Source: Singulisphaera sp.
GTDB taxonomy: Bacteria > Planctomycetota > Planctomycetia > Isosphaerales > Isosphaeraceae
Assembly (NCBI GenBank): GCA_027451445.1
Contig: DAIDJG010000389.1
Span: forward strand, 1-47,141
Length of the DNA: 47,141 nt
Reading direction: 5' to 3'
In this document: positions 7,216-16,017 of the stretch, piece after piece
Numbering within the stretch: the first letter of the stretch is position 1
How the letters are laid out: every line of letters begins with the position of its first letter
Position numbers and translations under genes: made by a program
Notes under the pieces: model-generated
Database searches by the model: none
What the model saw: the letters and a program-made list of their open reading frames with translations, nothing else
Told to the model about the DNA's origin: nothing

Positions 7216-8505
7216 TTACAACCCTACGCGCAGGGCGTCCAGGTGACGGCCGAAGTGGTCCTCCAGCACCTCCTCATACGTCGCCGGGTGTTGCTCCAAC
7301 ACCTGCCGGACGGCGGGGCCGAATTCTGGATGCGTCAGGGTCGAGCCGAAGGTGCAGTGCAAGATCTGGCGGCCCGGCTTCGTAAACCCTTTCCCTTGTG
7401 GAACCTCGGACCAGAGCTCCAGGTAATGACGTTCCAGCTCCGTCGTGCTGGAGACTTCGGAGGCCGGCGGCGCCGAGGCGAGTGTCGCGGAAACGTGGTA
7501 CGTGGCCTTGTCGGTGTCGTAGCGGCTACGGGCGAAATCGACGATCCGGCGGAAGAGCGCTTCGTCGTGGCGTGCGACAACCCGCAGCGCTTCGAGATAG
7601 CTCGTGCCCGCAGTCTTGACGTGGAATTGTCCTTTCGTTGCACGGGCGAGCGCCGGGTACATCGAGAGCTTATCGGAGCCCGAGTGCAGGCTCAGTTTGT
7701 ACGGACCCAGCGACTCGGCGATCGCGGCGTGATCGCGGAGTGATGCCTCGAGCGCGGCGACATCGCCCTTGTAATCGATGCCTTTCTCGAAGTCGCCAAT
7801 GTATCGCGGGGCCAGGCTGACCAGCTTCATACCGCGTGCCAGGCACTGATCGGCGATGATGTAATGCTCACCAAGCGTTGTCGGCTGCTCGGTCTCATCG
7901 ACGCTGAGCTCAATCTCGTAGTCGCGGCCCAGGGTCTTGTGGACCTTTTCGATGTGGTCGGCGAGTTTCAATGCGTGGTTCAGCGCACGGCCGTATTTCA
8001 CCGCGGCCCGCAAGCATGCCTCTTCATCGAGCCGGATGCCGGTTCCTGTCGCCAGTGTGACCGTTTTCCCCCGATACTTATCGAACCAGTCAATCTCCGC
8101 CGCGACCGCGTTGTACTTCTGCCGGAGCGTCGCCTCGTCGTAGTTGTCGGCGTGGGCATCGACGTGCGCGGAGGGATCGATGGTGAAAAACGTGAAGCCG
8201 GCGGCCGCGGTGACGTCGACGTCTTCCGGCGTTTTCAAGTGGTCCGCATCTGCACCCGTTTTGCCGGTCCAGCCAGCCTGACGCATACCCGAGAGGGCGT
8301 CGTCCATGACCTTCTGGGCCGACCGGTTTGTCCTTGCCATCTCGCGGATCGATTGCTGGGGGTAGATGGGCTCGATCCCTGCTCCCGAGCGCCGCATCGC
8401 CGCGACATGACCGGGGGTCGCCAGGCCGATGCGGTCGCCGAACCCGAAACTTGGGCTCAGGCCCAGGGTGACACAGGGTGACTGCCCCTTCGAATGCTCC
8501 GCCAT
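7216..8505 (-). CDS. uxaE: Tagaturonate/fructuronate epimerase family (UxaE-like)
   Basis: A 429-residue protein resembling UxaE, the D-tagaturonate 3-epimerase first described in Thermotoga, which makes D-fructuronate without the tagaturonate-reduction route of Escherichia coli. Supporting stretches are GFGDRIGLATPGH near the N-terminus, AAGFTFFTIDPSAHVD, IELSVDETEQPTT, LVSLAPRYIGDFEKGIDY and YKLSLHSGSDKLSMYP, the last three holding the acidic and His residues expected of a metal epimerase. The start is ATG 8505 with GGGAG upstream; longer readings run into the dehydrogenase gene. It lies between an LgoD-like dehydrogenase, which would supply tagaturonate, and an SDR that could reduce fructuronate. 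Family identity is by recognition, so a deoxy-sugar analogue as substrate remains possible. Confidence 0.8.
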   Translation of the reverse strand: MAEHSKGQSPCVTLGLSPSFGFGDRIGLATPGHVAAMRRSGAGIEPIYPQQSIREMARTNRSAQKVMDDALSGMRQAGWTGKTGADADHLKTPEDVDVTAAAGFTFFTIDPSAHVDAHADNYDEATLRQKYNAVAAEIDWFDKYRGKTVTLATGTGIRLDEEACLRAAVKYGRALNHALKLADHIEKVHKTLGRDYEIELSVDETEQPTTLGEHYIIADQCLARGMKLVSLAPRYIGDFEKGIDYKGDVAALEASLRDHAAIAESLGPYKLSLHSGSDKLSMYPALARATKGQFHVKTAGTSYLEALRVVARHDEALFRRIVDFARSRYDTDKATYHVSATLASAPPASEVSSTTELERHYLELWSEVPQGKGFTKPGRQILHCTFGSTLTHPEFGPAVRQVLEQHPATYEEVLEDHFGRHLDALRVGL

Positions 8506-8546
8506 CGCTTGTGTGCTCCCTTTTCCTCGACGCGGTTCGTCCGACT

Positions 8547-9569
8547 TCAATCCAGTTCCACGATGGCCTTGATCACGCCGGTTTCGGGCTTCGTGTACGA
8601 CGGGAAGACCTCGGGCAGCTCGTCGAACGGCGACCGGTGCGTGATCCACGGCTTCGTGTCGATCTTGCCGTCCTCGATCAGTTGAATGATGCGCGTGAAG
8701 TCCTCGGGCAAAGCGTTGCGCGAGCAGAGCAGGGTGCCTTCTGGCTTGTGGAACACCGGGTGGCGAAAGTGAACCTCTTCCGTGGTGATCCCCACGTAAA
8801 CAAGCCGGCCGCCGCCGGGAGCGACGAGTCCGAACGCATTCGACATTGAGACGTTGTTGCCCGTCGCGTCGATCACGACGTCGGGGAGGTGCCCGTCGGT
8901 CAGGTTGCGCAGGTCCTTCTCGGTATTCTCAGAGAGCTTGACCGTGTGTTGAACCCCCATCACGCGCCGGCAGAAATCGAGCCGTTGCTCGTTGACGTCG
9001 AGCATGATCGTCTTCGCCCCGGAGAGCTTGACGAACTCCAGGGTTGCCAGTCCGATCGGTCCTGCCCCGATGATAAGGCAGGCTTCTTCGGGCCGAGGTG
9101 CACCGCGGTTGACGGCGTGGCAGCCGATCGCCAGGGTTTCAACCAGTGCGAGCTGATCGAAGGCCAGCTTCTTCGACGGGTGCAGCTTCCGAGCGGGAAG
9201 GAGGAAGTTGGGCCGCATGCCTCCGTCGCGGTGGACGCCGAGCACTTCGAGTTTTTCGCAGCAATTGGGGTAGCCGCGACGACTCGCGTAGCTGTTGGGA
9301 TCGTTGATGTAGGGTTCGACGGAGCAGCGGTCGCCCGGCCGGACGTTCGTAACGTCGGCGCCGACGTCGACGACTTCTACGCCGAGCTCGTGGCCCGGGA
9401 TTCTCGGATAACTGAAGAACGGCATCTTGCCGAGATAGCCGCTGATGTCCGTGCCGCAGATCCCAATGCGGTGCACGCGCACCAGGGCCTCGCCCGGCGC
9501 GGGTTTCGCGGGTGCGTCGGTGTCGATCTTCTTGAAGTGCTTGGGGGATTCCAGCAGCAAGGCTTTCAT
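8547..9569 (-). CDS. Zinc-type dehydrogenase, L-galactonate 5-dehydrogenase (LgoD)-like
   Basis: A 340-residue medium-chain dehydrogenase. The catalytic zinc ligands are C38 in ICGTD and H60-E61 in GHE; the Rossmann motif is IGAGPIG. The stretches PFFSYPR-x2-GHE, NCCEKLEVLGVHRDGG and SRNALPEDF recall LgoD, which oxidises L-galactonate to D-tagaturonate. The structural-zinc lobe is altered: positions that normally carry four cysteines (spacing 3, 3, 8) are D90, S93, S96 and C104, so the structural zinc is probably absent. The start is ATG 9569 with GGAG 9 bp upstream. It precedes the UxaE-like gene by 41 bp. L-fuconate or L-gulonate are alternative substrates. Confidence 0.86.
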   Translation of the reverse strand: MKALLLESPKHFKKIDTDAPAKPAPGEALVRVHRIGICGTDISGYLGKMPFFSYPRIPGHELGVEVVDVGADVTNVRPGDRCSVEPYINDPNSYASRRGYPNCCEKLEVLGVHRDGGMRPNFLLPARKLHPSKKLAFDQLALVETLAIGCHAVNRGAPRPEEACLIIGAGPIGLATLEFVKLSGAKTIMLDVNEQRLDFCRRVMGVQHTVKLSENTEKDLRNLTDGHLPDVVIDATGNNVSMSNAFGLVAPGGGRLVYVGITTEEVHFRHPVFHKPEGTLLCSRNALPEDFTRIIQLIEDGKIDTKPWITHRSPFDELPEVFPSYTKPETGVIKAIVELD

Positions 9570-9597
9570 GGTGGGTCGGCTCCGGAGCACTTTGGAT

Positions 9598-10542
9598 TCA
9601 GGGGCGGGGCGTGTCGTTGTTTTCCGGCCGCCCTTCGATGTAGAACCAGTTGTGAATCGGACGAAGGATGTCGAGCACCTCCTTCAGGAGGGCCTGGTCG
9701 ATCGGCTGCTCCGACCACTCGACCCACTTCCGTACGTTTTCGGGGTTCGCCGAGCCGACGATGCACGTCGTCATATCTTCGTTGGCGATCGAGTATTGCA
9801 GGGCCAGTTGGGCGATGTCCACCCCTCGTGCCGCGCAGTGATCCGAGGCTTGCTTGCAGATCGCACGGACTTCGGGAGTCGCCTTGTGCCAGGGGGGCAG
9901 GGGGGCGTTCGTCAGCAGTCGCGCCGAAAAGGGCGCAGCGTTCATGATACCGACCCCTTTGCCCTGGAGGTAGGGGACGAGGTCGGCAAACATCGTGTTC
10001 TGAAGTGTGTAGTGATTGTACGAGAGCACGACGTCGAGCGGCGCGCGGTCCAATACGTAGCGGAACATGTTCATGGGGTAGCCGCTGACGCCGATGAAGC
10101 GGACTTTCCCCTGTTCTTGCACCTTGCGCAAGGCGGGCAGGGTCTCGTCGACGATCTGGGCCATGTCGACGAACTCGATGTCGTGGCAGAGAATGATGTC
10201 GAGGTAGTCGACGCCCATGCGCATGAGGCTGACATCCACACTTTCAACGACGCGCTTGGCTGAGAAGTCGAAGTGCGCGGGGGCATAGCGGCCGAGCTTG
10301 GTGCCGAGAAGGTACCGCTCCCTTGGTATGCCGCGTAGTGCGACGCCAAGGAGACACTCGCTCATCCCACGGCCATAGTAGGGCGACGTGTCGATGAAGT
10401 TCATGCCGAGGTCGAGTGCAACATGGACCGAGCGAACGGCTTCGTTCAGGTCGACGGTCCGGAACTCCTGTCCGAGCGACGAGGCCCCAAACGTGAGCCA
10501 TGACAACTCCAAGCCGGTCCGGCCCAGAGGACGAAATCGCAT
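9598..10542 (-). CDS. Aldo/keto reductase, L-fucose/L-galactose dehydrogenase-like
   Basis: A 314-residue AKR barrel with the full catalytic tetrad D51, Y56, K82 and H120 (DTSPYYG, GTKLG, LCHD). The N-terminus RFRPLGRTGLELSWLTFGAS is characteristic of D-threo-aldose 1-dehydrogenases and plant-type L-galactose dehydrogenases. These oxidise L-fucose, L-galactose or D-arabinose at C1 to the lactone. The start is ATG 10542, seven bases after GGGAG. It is the first of the eight sugar genes, with 115 bp to the large secreted cytochrome gene upstream on the same strand. With the mutarotase and lactonase in the same operon, the role as pathway entry dehydrogenase is well supported; the choice of sugar is not. 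Confidence 0.87.
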   Translation of the reverse strand: MRFRPLGRTGLELSWLTFGASSLGQEFRTVDLNEAVRSVHVALDLGMNFIDTSPYYGRGMSECLLGVALRGIPRERYLLGTKLGRYAPAHFDFSAKRVVESVDVSLMRMGVDYLDIILCHDIEFVDMAQIVDETLPALRKVQEQGKVRFIGVSGYPMNMFRYVLDRAPLDVVLSYNHYTLQNTMFADLVPYLQGKGVGIMNAAPFSARLLTNAPLPPWHKATPEVRAICKQASDHCAARGVDIAQLALQYSIANEDMTTCIVGSANPENVRKWVEWSEQPIDQALLKEVLDILRPIHNWFYIEGRPENNDTPRP

Positions 10543-10656
10543 AAAAACGCTCCCGAGCGCCGAGGCTCGCGACGAAACTCTGAGCCTGGAAAGTCTTCCC
10601 ATCCTAGCGTCTAAGCGTCGCGACGCCACCCGGTTCCGGGACAAATCGGGATCGGG

Positions 10657-13600
10657 TCAGTCGTTTCGGATCCTTGCCCCTGGGGTCGCGAGCTCGTTGA
10701 AGCGACCCACCGGTTCATGGGCGGCCCAGGCGATCCCTCGGAGGATGAGCAGCCGAAACAGGGGATCGTCGAACGTCCAGGTGTAATGGCCGGGAATTGA
10801 GCAGAACACGCGGCCCTTTCCTTGCTCCCGGGTCCAAAGCAACGGCCGCGGCTGCCCCTCTTCGTCGCACGTGGCGAGCACGTCGACACGAGCCGGGTCG
10901 CCAACCAGGGCCCAGTAACTCTCGTCCACGAACTTCACCCCATCGAGACCGGCCGTGATGGGGTTGGGGTTGCCCTTCGGCAGGCTCAAGGTCAGCGGCC
11001 CGTGGCGGAAGCGCGAGGCGCCGTCGCGCCAGGCGAGCCCGATGTGCGAGGCGAAGGCCTCGACGGCACCGCGACCATTGACGGCGTAGTGCAGATAGAC
11101 CATCCCGCCCCCGCGTTCCAGTAAGGCGTCGAGTGCGGGCCCGCGCTCGGCGTTCCAGCCCGGATTGGCGGAATACCAGACCAGGACGTCGGCCTTGGCG
11201 AAGTCCTCATCCGAAGGCCAGCCGGATGCCGTCGTCACAGTCACCCCTTCCGCCATCGACAGCAATTTCGACCACCGCTCGCGCCAGAGGGGGTAGTCGT
11301 GCTCGTCGATGCCGTGATCCTTCGGTCCGTCGACCAACACGATCCGCAAGGGCCGGCCACCAGGAGTCGCAGGAGGGCCTGCTTTCAGGGCGGTCTCGAT
11401 CTCGCCCCGGGTTCGAGCCGGGGGGACCTCCGGCCGATGAACCGGTGCGGGAGCAAACTCAGGAGCGAGCAAGAACGTGAGCAGATCTTTCAATGCCGCC
11501 GCATCAAGTGTCTCGGTCAGTCCCTTGGGCATCGTCGAGACCGCGAGTGGTTTCATCTCTTCTACATCGGTTCGCGCGATCTGGGAGACCCGGCCTTGTG
11601 TGTCGCCCACGAGTAAATGTTTTCCCACGGTCCGAACCGTGCCCGTGAGAACCTGTCCGTTCGTCAGCGCGAGGTTGTAACTGATGTAGTCCGGGTGGAT
11701 CGCGAAGCTGGGGTCGCGGATGTCGCGGAGAACGGATGTGACGTCGCGCTGGGAGAGGTTCGAAAGGTCGGGACCGATCTTTCCGCCCTCGCCGCGAACC
11801 GTGTGGCACTGCGAACAGCGGGCGGTTTCACTCAAGAAGAGCTTGCGACCTTTTGACCAACTCCCTCCCGCCAGCTCTTCGGGCGTATGGATCGTTGTTG
11901 GCGATGATTCGGAGTCCACCCGTGCCCAGGGCACGAAACAACGCGTTGGGGGCCACGCGCGCGGCCGAGGATCTTCGTTCGTGTGCCACGACAAACCGAG
12001 CTGGACCGGTTCAGGCCCGGTCGTCAGTTCGATCTCGATCGGCATCCATCGCGGGCTGTTCGGCGGCCGGGTCACGACCACGCTTCGATTCGCGCCCGCT
12101 TCGACGACCTTCTTGTCTTCGTTGAGCACGCGAACGCGAAACGGTCCGCCCGCGGCAAAAACCAGGACAACCTCCTCAGGCGGCAACTGGTCATTGACCT
12201 GAATGCCCGGTTGAACGGCGGGACGGAGCATCTGGCTCACGTCAAACCTCGCGGCGAGCCTGAGGTGGCCCGGTTTTGCCAACAGACCCCAGAGACGGTC
12301 GTGCTCCGCGCTTCCCGCAGTCAGAGTGCGCGCGACGGAGAGGTCCATATGCGGCAGCCAACCGTCCCAGCGCTCGGTTCGATCGTCCGAAACCCAGGCC
12401 GCGTGAAGGCCGGTCAGATCGTAGGCGAGATCGATGCCGGGATGTTGGGACAGCCCGTGTTCATTTGCTCTCAAGTCTCCAGAATCGGAGAGCGACACAG
12501 CATACGCCACCGCGCTTGTCTGTGGACCGACGGTCAGGACCAACGTCCGCCGATCGGGAGTCACACCGCTCGAATGGACCTTCAGATCGAAACGAGGTGC
12601 AGCCAGTTGCGCGGCGACCGCCGCGTAACCGGGCCGGAGCGTCTCAAAGCGATCCCCAGCGGCGACGTACTTGCCATACGTGATCTCCGCCTTCTTGATG
12701 AGCGCGGCCCACTGGTCCGGTGACACGGGGCGGTCGAACGCGACGAACGTCTCTGTCGGCCCGCCGGGCCAGGCCAGGACGGGCTGAGGAAGCGAGTGAT
12801 CGACATAGCGGACCTTGTACAGTGTTCCTTGACCGTTCGGACCGCTCCCCCAGTCCGGGCCGCCGCTATGTGCCGCAAGCGTGAGCGCTCCGTCCGGTCC
12901 CACGCACGCGTCGACGAGCAGCATCGACGTGCACGCCAGAAGCGTCGTCTTCGCGACGTAACCCTCGGCCGTTTTGGCGAGCTTCGTCCGGTAGAGCTTC
13001 CCTCGCGAGTAGCCGCACACGAGCGCATCGTCGCCCCATTCTCTTGGGCCGAACGTCGGTCCGCCGTTGATTGGGACGTTGAAGTTCAGACCACAAGTCG
13101 ACTGGTGTTGCGGCGTGTAGTCGAAGACCGATGGCTCGTCGATCACGACGGGCAGATATCTGGAATGCCGTGGCGGAAAGCCATAATGCCGGCCTGGTTG
13201 GATGTGGAGCAGTTCGTCAAACGGATTCCCATTGGGGAGCCACGTTGCCCCTTCCTGGTCGGTGGCGAACAGGTCGCCGAGGCGGTTGAACGCCAGCGAG
13301 ACCGGGAACCGGATGCCGGTGGCGATGACCTGGCGACTTGAGAAATCGGGCGCGACTCGCTCGATCGTTGCCCCTTCGCCCTTGACGTTGTAATGAGGGC
13401 GGCCGGACGCATCGAGCAGGTAGGGGTTAGTGAAGTCGCGAGTGCCGATCCCAAAATACACGCTACCATCCGCGCCGAGCGCAACCCCGAGTGCATCAAC
13501 GCCGTGGCCGATCTCGGTCCAGCCCTGCGCGATGATAATCTCACGGTCTGCACGGTCGTCGCCGTCAATGTCCACGATCAGCGAGCACTTCCCCTTCGAG

Positions 13601-14802
13601 GCGACGAACATACCGTTCCCGAAACGGTAACCCCGCGGCGTGAGCGCCATGCCGATCGGTGCGCGAATCCGGCCCTGGTTGTCCCAAAAGATCTCCGCGT
13701 GGTCCTCCTGGCCGTCGCCGTCGGTGTCAGAAAGAACGTAGACGTCGCCGTTGTAGGCCAGGGCGAGGAGCTTGCCGTCAGGCCGGTAGCGGAGGTTATT
13801 GATGTTCGAGAGCTTGAGGGGAAGCTGCCGCACCTCGAACCCGGGAACGAGGAACTGGACCGGCGGCGGGGCTTTGACCGTAACCAGCAGTTTCTCCCCC
13901 GTGCGTGTCCGCGCCACCGATTGCTCCAGGCCAGGGATCTTGGCGTGGAGGTACTGGCGAACCGCGGCGGATTCGGCCGGTTTGAGCGCACGATCGTAGA
14001 GAAGGATCTCGGCAATTTCGCCGTCGAAGAACCCGCGTGCTGAAGGGGGCTCGCTGTCGTTGCTATAGAAACGGGCACCGACCGTGAGTTCATCAAGGCG
14101 AAGGGCTTCGGAAGAGCGTTCGCGATGCCCTTGCGCCGATCCGTCGACGGTCAACTCGACGCCTGAGGGGCCATCGCTGGCGCGCACCTCGATCACGTGA
14201 AAATGCCCCATCGGATGGGACGAGCTCATCACGTTGCGCGCCCCGACGAAGCCGATGCCTTCGGGGTTGAGCGACTCGAAATTCTGCGAGGCCCACGGTC
14301 CGAGGTCGATTGTGAAGCCGGTCAGATAGTCGTTGCGGCCGGTCGCATTCGCGGCGACGAGACTGGAAAAGCCGCCGGGGTTCGCGCCGGGCGCGGCGAC
14401 GATGAACACGGTGAAGCCGGCGACGGAACGGCCCAGGCCGTTCAGCTCGTAGTGGTCGTCTTTGCCGTCGAAGCGAAAGATTGACTTTCCGTTTTGAGTA
14501 TGAAATGTCGGCTGGGCAGCGCGGGAGCGCTGAACGACATGATGGCGATGGCCGGAGCTGTCGAACCAAACGCCCGACGGGTTTCGATCCTGGAGTGGGG
14601 CAAGTCCTTCGGCCGCCCTGGCCTCTTGCTGCCGAGACGCGTCGAGCCAGAGGACGAGTCCAGAAGTGACGCTGAGATTGCGATCGGCCCACGGAGGCAC
14701 ATCAGCGCGAATTCGCGAGGTGGCTCCGGTCAAGATCAGGCCGGCGAGAACGCAGCACCGGAGGGAAGAATGCCCTATCGAGGCGTCTTGAGGGCGGTGC
14801 AT
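10657..14802 (-). CDS. Secreted LamG / dehydrogenase-like propeller / cytochrome c / ThuA fusion protein
   Basis: A 1381-residue exported protein with a hydrophobic signal peptide (about 15-33). A LamG/concanavalin-type jelly roll comes first (about 45-290: LVLWLDASRQQ, FRFDGKDDHYEL, GEIAEILLYDRALKPAE). A membrane-bound-dehydrogenase-type beta-propeller follows (about 320-700: LRYRPDGKLLALAYNGDVYVL, DIDGDDRADREIIIAQG). A class I cytochrome c has CSQCH at 996-1000. The end is a ThuA-like domain (about 1150-1370: LRIVLVDGPKDHG, FCSIPGHYTWTFDDP). Such modular cytochromes are typical of Planctomycetes and sit in the periplasm. Lying directly upstream of the sugar-acid operon on the same strand, it may handle sugar outside the cytoplasm; that link is inference. 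Confidence 0.85.
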   Translation of the reverse strand: MHRPQDASIGHSSLRCCVLAGLILTGATSRIRADVPPWADRNLSVTSGLVLWLDASRQQEARAAEGLAPLQDRNPSGVWFDSSGHRHHVVQRSRAAQPTFHTQNGKSIFRFDGKDDHYELNGLGRSVAGFTVFIVAAPGANPGGFSSLVAANATGRNDYLTGFTIDLGPWASQNFESLNPEGIGFVGARNVMSSSHPMGHFHVIEVRASDGPSGVELTVDGSAQGHRERSSEALRLDELTVGARFYSNDSEPPSARGFFDGEIAEILLYDRALKPAESAAVRQYLHAKIPGLEQSVARTRTGEKLLVTVKAPPPVQFLVPGFEVRQLPLKLSNINNLRYRPDGKLLALAYNGDVYVLSDTDGDGQEDHAEIFWDNQGRIRAPIGMALTPRGYRFGNGMFVASKGKCSLIVDIDGDDRADREIIIAQGWTEIGHGVDALGVALGADGSVYFGIGTRDFTNPYLLDASGRPHYNVKGEGATIERVAPDFSSRQVIATGIRFPVSLAFNRLGDLFATDQEGATWLPNGNPFDELLHIQPGRHYGFPPRHSRYLPVVIDEPSVFDYTPQHQSTCGLNFNVPINGGPTFGPREWGDDALVCGYSRGKLYRTKLAKTAEGYVAKTTLLACTSMLLVDACVGPDGALTLAAHSGGPDWGSGPNGQGTLYKVRYVDHSLPQPVLAWPGGPTETFVAFDRPVSPDQWAALIKKAEITYGKYVAAGDRFETLRPGYAAVAAQLAAPRFDLKVHSSGVTPDRRTLVLTVGPQTSAVAYAVSLSDSGDLRANEHGLSQHPGIDLAYDLTGLHAAWVSDDRTERWDGWLPHMDLSVARTLTAGSAEHDRLWGLLAKPGHLRLAARFDVSQMLRPAVQPGIQVNDQLPPEEVVLVFAAGGPFRVRVLNEDKKVVEAGANRSVVVTRPPNSPRWMPIEIELTTGPEPVQLGLSWHTNEDPRPRAWPPTRCFVPWARVDSESSPTTIHTPEELAGGSWSKGRKLFLSETARCSQCHTVRGEGGKIGPDLSNLSQRDVTSVLRDIRDPSFAIHPDYISYNLALTNGQVLTGTVRTVGKHLLVGDTQGRVSQIARTDVEEMKPLAVSTMPKGLTETLDAAALKDLLTFLLAPEFAPAPVHRPEVPPARTRGEIETALKAGPPATPGGRPLRIVLVDGPKDHGIDEHDYPLWRERWSKLLSMAEGVTVTTASGWPSDEDFAKADVLVWYSANPGWNAERGPALDALLERGGGMVYLHYAVNGRGAVEAFASHIGLAWRDGASRFRHGPLTLSLPKGNPNPITAGLDGVKFVDESYWALVGDPARVDVLATCDEEGQPRPLLWTREQGKGRVFCSIPGHYTWTFDDPLFRLLILRGIAWAAHEPVGRFNELATPGARIRND

Positions 14803-15019
14803 CGTGGTAGCCTCGTCAATTGCGCAGCGTCAAAGGTTGTGGAGGCGTCGGTCAGACCATTCTAAACCATCACAGTTGGCGAGCAACGTGCACTCAGGGA
14901 AGTCGGGTGGATCGAGAGGAGCCTGACCCGCTAAGATGGCTCGAGTCGAGCGCCCGATTGTTCGGTCGAGGTGCGTGGGGCTGGCCGCCGATCGTGCCTC
15001 GGGGAGGACGGACTTGTCG

Positions 15020-15439
15020 ATGCTGAAGATCAACGACCGGATCGTACTGCCCTTGAGCGAGCTCCAGTGGGACTTTGCGCGCTCCGGGGGGCCGGGCGGC
15101 CAGAATGTGAACAAGGTGAATTCCAAGGCACTCCTGCGCTGGAATCCCGTGACCAGTCCTAGCCTTCCTGAGCCGGTCCGCGCACGGCTGCTGAAGGCCA
15201 TTGGTTCGCGCTTGACGGGGGAGGGGGAACTCCTCATCACGTCGCAGGAGACCCGCGACCAGGCACGCAACATGGCCGACTGTATGAGTAAATTGCGTGC
15301 GCTGATCCTCTCTTCGGCGACGCCTCCCAAGGTGCGCAGACCGACCCGACCCACCCACGCGTCCCAGATCCGGCGGGTGGAGGCCAAGAGCCGTCGCGCC
15401 GTCGTCAAACGTCTCCGCCGCAAGCCCGATCCGGAGTGA
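15020..15439 (+). CDS. arfB: Peptidyl-tRNA hydrolase ArfB (alternative ribosome rescue factor)
   Basis: A 139-residue release-factor-like protein that frees peptides from stalled ribosomes. The catalytic GGQ is at residues 26-28 within RSGGPGGQNVNKVNSK. The C-terminus is a basic tail (RRVEAKSRRAVVKRLRRK) of the kind that enters the mRNA channel in ArfB/YaeJ. No tRNA-recognition domain of RF1/RF2 is present, and the length matches the family. The start is ATG 15020 with GGGGAGGACGG just upstream; a longer in-frame reading from 14936 lacks such a site. It is followed after 6 bp by a small helical protein and is divergent from the cytochrome fusion gene. Confidence 0.93.
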   Translation: MLKINDRIVLPLSELQWDFARSGGPGGQNVNKVNSKALLRWNPVTSPSLPEPVRARLLKAIGSRLTGEGELLITSQETRDQARNMADCMSKLRALILSSATPPKVRRPTRPTHASQIRRVEAKSRRAVVKRLRRKPDPE

Positions 15440-15445
15440 TGCCCG

Positions 15446-15706
15446 ATGGCCGACTATTCGCCCTACCAGCAAAAGATCATCAAGCGGTACTACGATAACT
15501 TCGACGCGATCCAGTACCAGCGTTTGTCCGAGCTCGCGACGGACCTGTACCTGGCGGAAGGCAAAAAACGCGAACGGGTCTGGAAACAGGTTGAGGAGTG
15601 CCTTGGGAAGCTCAAGTTCCCCCAGGCTCGGATCGACCACGTCATGCAAAAACGCGACCCCGCCCTGCTCCCCGGCATCTTGAAAGAGCTCGAACGCCAA
15701 ACCTGA
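15446..15706 (+). CDS. Small conserved helical protein of unknown function
   Basis: An 86-residue charged protein beginning MADYSPYQQKIIKRYYDNFD. It looks all-helical, rich in Lys, Arg, Glu and Tyr, with no signal peptide, Cys pair or known motif that I recognise. Its ATG is 6 bp after the arfB stop, so the two are almost certainly co-transcribed and perhaps translationally coupled. That suggests, without proving, a ribosome- or RNA-related job. Base composition and codon use match the neighbours. Confidence 0.75.
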   Translation: MADYSPYQQKIIKRYYDNFDAIQYQRLSELATDLYLAEGKKRERVWKQVEECLGKLKFPQARIDHVMQKRDPALLPGILKELERQT

Positions 15707-16017
15707 GAGTCAATCCCCGGATCGCCTCAATCACATCGCCAACCGCACCAACAGGCGCATCGCAAAGAGTCGCCGCTGGCCGTCGTTCGCCGTACGCACA
15801 CCACGCTCGTGACCGAGAAGTTTCCACATGCCAGCTTTGGCTGGTTGACCAAAACCAAACACTTTTGTAAGGTTTGGGAATGTTGTAAACTCCTCGATGG
15901 TTCTGATTCATCGGTGGGTATCATTTGCGACTCCGAGCTGCATTACGGCCGGTTCCAGGATGCGTTCCGAACCGCACAACGACTCGGCGGTCGTCAAGCG
16001 TCTTCGAGGGATAGGCG
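15707..16017 (+). promoter_or_regulatory. Intergenic region with possible sigma-70-like promoter for the XRE gene
   Basis: About 310 bp hold no credible gene. A TTGACC at 15845-15850 is followed after 17 bp by TAAGGT at 15868-15873, a weak sigma-70-like pair upstream of the XRE regulator. The local stretch CCAAAACC...GGTTTGGG overlaps it as a small inverted repeat and could be an operator for autoregulation. Both are by-eye calls. Confidence 0.3.
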
